DNA of 64,000 nucleotides from Leptonema illini DSM 21528 (lineage in GTDB: Bacteria; Spirochaetota; Leptospiria; Leptospirales; Leptonemataceae). The notes beneath the pieces were generated by a model, which was given only the letters and a program-made list of their open reading frames with translations, was not told where the DNA came from and made no database searches. The stretch is from positions 3,618,115 to 3,682,114 of the forward strand of contig NZ_JH597773.1 of the NCBI RefSeq assembly GCF_000243335.1, written 5' to 3'. The position numbers and the translations under genes are program-made. Numbering within the stretch: the stretch's first letter is position 1; each line of letters opens with the position of its first letter. Below, one piece after another: positions 60,354 through 64,000 of the stretch.

Positions 60354-61045
60354 ACGCGGCAATGCTTGCGCCTTCCATCCTGTCGGCCGATCTAACGCGG
60401 CTTCGCGATCAGATCATCGCCGTCGAGAAAGGCGGCGCCGATCTGCTTCATGTCGACATCATGGACGGACATTTTGTGCCGAACATGACGTTCGGGCCCA
60501 ATATCGTGCGTGCCCTGAAGTCCATCAGTAATCTGCCGCTTGATGTTCATCTTATGATCGAAAGACCCGAGAACTATGTGGACGAGTTTATCGAAGCGGG
60601 AGCGTCGATCGTGAGCGTTCACTATGAGGCGACCGTGCATCTGCATCGTCTGGTGCAGCGCATCCGCTCAAAGGGAGCGAAGGCAGGCGTCGCTCTGAAT
60701 CCGGCGACTCCGGTCAGCGTGCTCGAAGAGATTTTACCCGATCTCGATATGGTTCTTCTTATGTCTGTGAATCCGGGATTCGGCGGTCAGAAGTTTATCC
60801 CGGCATCTGCGGCTAAAGTCGAGAAGCTTCGTGCGATGTGTGATCGACTCGGCGTGAATCCGCTGATCGAGATGGACGGCGGCATCGGTGTGGATAACGC
60901 AAAAGACCTGCGCCGGGCCGGAGTGGACGTCTTCGTCGCGGGGAACGCCGTTTTTGGCGCTCCGCAGATTGCGGCGACGGTCGATCTGTTGCGCACGTTG
61001 ATTCAGGCCAATCAACCCGTCCAGCAGCCGGTGGAGGTGCGATGA
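60350..61045 (+). CDS. rpe: Ribulose-phosphate 3-epimerase
   Basis: Interconverts ribulose-5-P and xylulose-5-P. A 231-residue TIM-barrel with motifs 'LAPSILSADLTRLRDQI', 'LLHVDIMDGHFVPNMTFGPN', 'PLDVHLMIERPENYVDEFIE', 'LLMSVNPGFGGQKFIP' and 'LIEMDGGIGVDNAKDL'. The start overlaps the fba stop (ATGA), showing tight coupling; here it would supply ribulose-5-P to phosphoribulokinase. Confidence 0.96.
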   Translation: MNAAMLAPSILSADLTRLRDQIIAVEKGGADLLHVDIMDGHFVPNMTFGPNIVRALKSISNLPLDVHLMIERPENYVDEFIEAGASIVSVHYEATVHLHRLVQRIRSKGAKAGVALNPATPVSVLEEILPDLDMVLLMSVNPGFGGQKFIPASAAKVEKLRAMCDRLGVNPLIEMDGGIGVDNAKDLRRAGVDVFVAGNAVFGAPQIAATVDLLRTLIQANQPVQQPVEVR

Positions 61046-62028
61046 TGGAGCGTCCTACACGTAACCTGGGTTTTGATCTTCTGCGCGTAACCGAGTCGGC
61101 GGCCATGATGGCGGCGCGCTGGATGGGGCGGGGTGATAAAAACGAAGGAGACCGCGCTGCCGTCGATGCGATGCGGTTGATGTTTGGCACGGTCGACTTT
61201 CGCGGGCGTGTCGTGATCGGCGAGGGCGAAAAAGACGAGGCTCCGATGCTGTATACGGGCGAAGAGCTCGGTACAGGCAACGGGCCCGAGATGGATATCG
61301 CCGTCGATCCCGTCGAAGGCACGACGCTTCTTGCGAACGGGCGTCCGAACGCGATCGCCGTCGTCGGTCTTGCTCCGCGCGGATCGATGATGGATCCCGG
61401 TCGCTCGTATTATATGCAGAAGCTCGTTGTTCCGCCCGGCGCTCGAAATGCCGTCGATCTCGACGCTCCCGTTTCGGATAACCTTGCAAGCATAGCTAAG
61501 GCTCTTGGAAAGCAGGTCGACGATCTCGTCGTCTTCGTCCTTGATAAGCCGCGTCATCGCACGCTTGTCGATGAAATTCGTCGTGCCGGGGCGCGTATTC
61601 AGTTTCATACCGATGGCGATGTGAACGGAGCGCTGATGGCCGCCCAGGGAAATTGCGGTATCGATTTGATGATTGGAACGGGAGGAACGCCCGAAGGCAT
61701 CCTGGCCGCTGTTGCCATCAAGGTGATCGGAGGTCAGATCCTTGGCAGGCTTGATCCACAGAGCGAGGACGAGCGTCGTCACCTTGAGGAGGCGGGCTTT
61801 GATCTGAGGAAGGTGTACAGCGTCGACGATATGGTGCGTTCGAACGACGTCTATTTTGCCGCGACGGGGATCACCGACGGTCCTTTTCTCAAGGGCGTGC
61901 GTTATGAATCGCATTTCGTCGTCACACATTCGATGGTGATGCGCGGATCTACGGGATCGCTGCGGTACATCGAATCACACACCGATCTTGATAAGCTGAT
62001 GCAGATCAGCGCCCTGTCGTATCACTGA
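61042..62028 (+). CDS. glpX: GlpX-type class II fructose-1,6-/sedoheptulose-1,7-bisphosphatase
   Basis: Li+-sensitive bisphosphatase of 328 residues. Motifs: 'FDLLRVTESAAMMAARWMGR', 'VVIGEGEKDEAPMLYTGEEL', 'DIAVDPVEGTTLLANGRPNA', 'NCGIDLMIGTGGTPEG' and 'FAATGITDGPFLKGVRY'. Cyanobacterial-type GlpX acts on both FBP and SBP, the Calvin-cycle role. The start overlaps the rpe stop. Confidence 0.93.
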   Translation: MMERPTRNLGFDLLRVTESAAMMAARWMGRGDKNEGDRAAVDAMRLMFGTVDFRGRVVIGEGEKDEAPMLYTGEELGTGNGPEMDIAVDPVEGTTLLANGRPNAIAVVGLAPRGSMMDPGRSYYMQKLVVPPGARNAVDLDAPVSDNLASIAKALGKQVDDLVVFVLDKPRHRTLVDEIRRAGARIQFHTDGDVNGALMAAQGNCGIDLMIGTGGTPEGILAAVAIKVIGGQILGRLDPQSEDERRHLEEAGFDLRKVYSVDDMVRSNDVYFAATGITDGPFLKGVRYESHFVVTHSMVMRGSTGSLRYIESHTDLDKLMQISALSYH

Positions 62029-62073
62029 ACGACCACGAATTCTGCAACTCTCACTTTTTTATAGGAGTATCGT

Positions 62074-62961
62074 ATGTCTGTTAAATATCCGGTTATTGCG
62101 GTCACAGGCTCATCAGGAGCGGGAACGAGTACCGTTCGCGTCGCCTTCGAGCATATGTTTCGTCGGTTAAAGATCAATGCCATTACTGTGGAAGGCGATA
62201 GCTTTCATCGGTATGATCGCAAAGAGTTCAAGAGCGTCGTCGCCGAATCCTATGATAACGGGCAATGCAGGCCGCCAAGTCACTTCGGTCCGGAAGGCAA
62301 TCACTTCGATAAGATCGCCTCTCTGTTTCAGGAGTTCGGGCAGAGCGGACAAGGGCATGTGCGGCATTATATTCACAGCGAAGAAGAGGCCGAGCAGTAC
62401 GGAACGGCGCCTGGAACGTTCACCGAGTTTGAGCCCATTCCAGAAGGCACTGAGGTTCTGTTTTACGAAGGACTGCATGGCGGCGTCGTGCATGGCGACG
62501 TCGATGCCGCATCACATGTCGATCTTCTTGTCGGAGTCGTGCCGATCGTTAACCTTGAATGGATTCAGAAGATTCATCGAGACGTCGGCCAGCGAGGCTA
62601 CACGGCTGAGGCGGCCACCGAAACGATTCTGCGTCGTATGTACGACTATGTGCACTATATCACCCCGCAGTTTTCGCTTACGAACGTCAACTTTCAGCGA
62701 GTGCCCACGGTCGACACTTCCAATCCGTTTATTGCACGGGACATCCCCACACCCGATGAAAGCTTTGTCGTTATCCGATTTCGCTATCCCAAGAGGATCG
62801 ATTTTCCATATCTCTTGCAGATGATTCAAGGAGCGTTCATGTCCCGGCCGAATACGATTTGCGTGCCGGGTGGAAAATTCGGAATGGCGCTTGAAATCAT
62901 TTTGCAGCCAAAAATCGAGCGTATTTACGAAGCGAGCTTGCAGGCGCGCGGAGTTAAATGA
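62074..62961 (+). CDS. prk: Phosphoribulokinase
   Basis: ATP-dependent kinase of ribulose-5-P, the enzyme specific to the Calvin-Benson-Bassham cycle. 295 residues, AGGAG before the ATG. P-loop 'VIAVTGSSGAGTSTVRVAFE', 'AITVEGDSFHRYDRKEFKS', 'LFYEGLHGGVV', 'VDLLVGVVPIVNLEWIQKIH' and 'DIPTPDESFVVIRF' match the proteobacterial PrkB type. It is the last gene of the operon and converges on cbbY. Its product is the RuBisCO substrate; without RuBisCO this gene would make little sense. Confidence 0.94.
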   Translation: MSVKYPVIAVTGSSGAGTSTVRVAFEHMFRRLKINAITVEGDSFHRYDRKEFKSVVAESYDNGQCRPPSHFGPEGNHFDKIASLFQEFGQSGQGHVRHYIHSEEEAEQYGTAPGTFTEFEPIPEGTEVLFYEGLHGGVVHGDVDAASHVDLLVGVVPIVNLEWIQKIHRDVGQRGYTAEAATETILRRMYDYVHYITPQFSLTNVNFQRVPTVDTSNPFIARDIPTPDESFVVIRFRYPKRIDFPYLLQMIQGAFMSRPNTICVPGGKFGMALEIILQPKIERIYEASLQARGVK

Positions 62962-62964
62962 AGA

Positions 62965-63007
62965 CCGGCTTACAGGCTCGCGGAGTCGACGAGAGCCTGT
63001 AAGCCGG
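62965..63007. terminator. Long perfect inverted repeat between convergent operons
   Basis: A 15-bp perfect stem CCGGCTTACAGGCTC/GAGCCTGTAAGCCGG with a 13-nt loop, located between the prk stop and the cbbY stop. It is a plausible bidirectional terminator, but neither side has a convincing T tract. It partly repeats the 3' end of prk. Confidence 0.5.
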
Positions 63008-63029
63008 CGGAATTGAATGAGCCTGCCTC

Positions 63030-63773
63030 TCAGACGGTGAGGGAATCAAGGTACGCAAGGTCGACGTAGCCATCATGAAGCGCGGGCCCATTTATCAGAC
63101 GGGCCGGCGTTTTAGGATCTCCGAGATCGCTGAGCACGGCGGCGGCTCCCGAGAAGTCGTGATGATCGGTGAATTCATTCTGCGTGATGAGCACGGGCAA
63201 TCCTGCAGATCGAGCTGCCACAAGGCCGATGTGGCTGTCTTCGATGACGATGATATTCTTGCGGTTCTGTTCAAGAAGCATCTGCTTTGCCGTTACATAG
63301 ATAGCCGGATCGGGCTTTTTATGGCGGATCTCCGTTCCGGTGAGCAAGAAGGCGAAGTATTTCGAATAGTCCTCGGCGAGAGAATAGCGAAGCAACGGAT
63401 CAACGTTCACGCGAGATGTCGTCGTCGTCAGACCGCACGTGATGTCGCAAGCGAGGGCGTCTTCGAGCAGCCTGCGCACACCGGGACGGATCTGAAACCC
63501 GGCCTCCATGCGCTCGACGTATAACTCATTCTTCAGCTTGTGAAGTCCGGCGGCAAGATCGCGCAGATGGTCGGGAGGGTTGTCGAGTTTTTCAAAAAAA
63601 TGACGGATGCGCTCTCGACCGCCGGCGATTTCAAGCAGGGTTCGATATTCTTCAAAAGACCACTGATATGGAAGCCCGAAGTGCTGGAAGGCCTCGTTGA
63701 AGCATTGCAGATGAACGGTTTCGGTCTCGGCTATGGTACCGTCGAGATCAAAGAGCACGGCCTGAAGACGCAT
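63030..63773 (-). CDS. cbbY: CbbY-type HAD phosphatase
   Basis: A 247-residue HAD hydrolase (start 63773; the longer open frame overlaps the upstream gene). 'AVLFDLDGTIAETETVHLQC' holds the two catalytic aspartates; 'YRTLLEIAGGRERIRHFFEK' matches the CbbY hallmark (GG-[KR]-ERI); 'KKPDPAIYVTAKQMLLEQNR' and 'VIEDSHIGLVAARSAGLPVL' complete the fold. CbbY removes the RuBisCO inhibitor xylulose-1,5-bisphosphate. It lies just downstream of the CbbR-like gene. Confidence 0.88.
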   Translation of the reverse strand: MRLQAVLFDLDGTIAETETVHLQCFNEAFQHFGLPYQWSFEEYRTLLEIAGGRERIRHFFEKLDNPPDHLRDLAAGLHKLKNELYVERMEAGFQIRPGVRRLLEDALACDITCGLTTTTSRVNVDPLLRYSLAEDYSKYFAFLLTGTEIRHKKPDPAIYVTAKQMLLEQNRKNIIVIEDSHIGLVAARSAGLPVLITQNEFTDHHDFSGAAAVLSDLGDPKTPARLINGPALHDGYVDLAYLDSLTV

Positions 63774-63817
63774 GACGTAGTGATACAGGTCCGATGATTC
63801 TGGCGAGCATAAATTGG

Positions 63818-64000
63818 CTAACGCCGCACGTCCGCAGCACGGTGTTTCAGAAAGGCCAGGAATTCTCGTGCGGCTCGCGGAAGCTGTTTGCCGCGTCTTG
63901 AAACGGCGAACCACTGCTTCTGTAGCGGGAATTTCTCGGTCTTGATTACCACCATCCTTTTCGAAGCGGTTTCCAGTTCGATGCTGGAAAGCGAGAGCAC
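63818..64000 (-). CDS. LysR-type regulator, CbbR-like, C-terminal end (partial)
   Basis: The last 60 residues of a protein whose start lies beyond the right edge. 'MVVIKTEKFPLQKQWFAVSR' and 'RGKQLPRAAREFLAFLKHRA' match the C-terminal strand-helix pair of CbbR ('..v.gFP..r.Wy.V.r..K.LS..A..F..FL'), the LysR-type activator of Calvin-cycle operons. The 44-bp gap to cbbY suggests a cbbR-cbbY transcript. CbbR genes often lie divergent to the operon they control, which would then start beyond 64 kb. Confidence 0.7.
   Translation of the reverse strand: MLSLSSIELETASKRMVVIKTEKFPLQKQWFAVSRRGKQLPRAAREFLAFLKHRAADVRR

Noticed and set aside
61012-61929. 305-codon minus-strand frame opposite glpX
   Set aside because: Antisense of the bisphosphatase gene; no motif.
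1-64000. CRISPR arrays, rRNA genes and riboswitches
   Set aside because: No regularly spaced direct repeats, rRNA-like stretches or riboswitch cores were seen on reading both strands.

Overview
The window looks like chromosome of a double-membraned spirochaete of the family Leptospiraceae. By eye the base composition is GC-moderate (mid-50s percent), which fits a Leptonema-like genome better than Leptospira itself; this is an inference and not a measured placement. Lineage clues are a DUF1564 protein (a paralogous family I know from Leptospira), a fused HemC-HemD enzyme as described in Leptospira, a DUF115 motility/glycosylation protein, FliG, CheX, HPt and STAS proteins, and many lipoproteins and secreted proteins. 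KdsB, an LptE-like lipoprotein and a beta-barrel porin indicate an outer membrane with LPS.

Layout. 1-1.3 kb: a frameshifted Tn5-like transposase running off the left edge. 1.4-4.2 kb: a MoxR AAA+ ATPase with a TraB-like partner. 4.5-9.4 kb: a secreted protein, a GHKL-like/HDOD regulator, an ECF sigma/NrsF pair and a divergent FliG. 9.5-12.8 kb: a PrsW-PilZ-cNMP fusion overlapping a DUF2156 (LPG-synthase-like) gene that seems to lack a standard start codon. 12.9-18.5 kb: HPt, an LptE-like lipoprotein and a Gld-type ABC exporter operon. 18.6-26.8 kb: TPR protein, folP, kdsB, a half-size UPF0016 protein, a fructosamine kinase, hemCD and an amidohydrolase. 26.9-35.4 kb: mnmG, an ATP-grasp/FMN-dehydrogenase fusion, rsmG with an internal parS site, parA, parB and a G-x-Q repeat protein; this resembles an origin-proximal segregation locus. 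35.5-41.4 kb: YceI, DUF1564, a rhomboid-like protein, ccmB-ccmC and a beta-propeller lipoprotein. 41.3-45.2 kb: DUF115 protein, ABC ATPase and phosphohexomutase. 45.3-49.3 kb: tRNA-Leu(GAG), CheX, STAS and envelope proteins. 49.4-51.3 kb: an AT-richer restriction-modification cassette and an AbrB-type regulator. 51.4-59.2 kb: DEAD-box helicase, solute-binding protein, porin, isochorismatase-like hydrolase, papain-like lipoprotein, PEBP, aldo/keto reductase, small genes and tRNA-Arg(TCG).

59.4-64 kb is the most striking segment. Fba, Rpe, GlpX and phosphoribulokinase form a tight forward operon that converges on cbbY and the C-terminal end of a CbbR-like LysR regulator, which runs off the right edge. 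This is a Calvin-Benson-Bassham gene set. No RuBisCO is in the window; if the pathway is complete, its genes must lie elsewhere, most obviously just beyond 64 kb.

Other unusual points are the PrsW-PilZ-cNMP fusion, the ATP-grasp/FMN fusion, the ACG-start candidate and the MoxR/TraB-like pair. Function assignments rest on motif reading only; no database search was possible.
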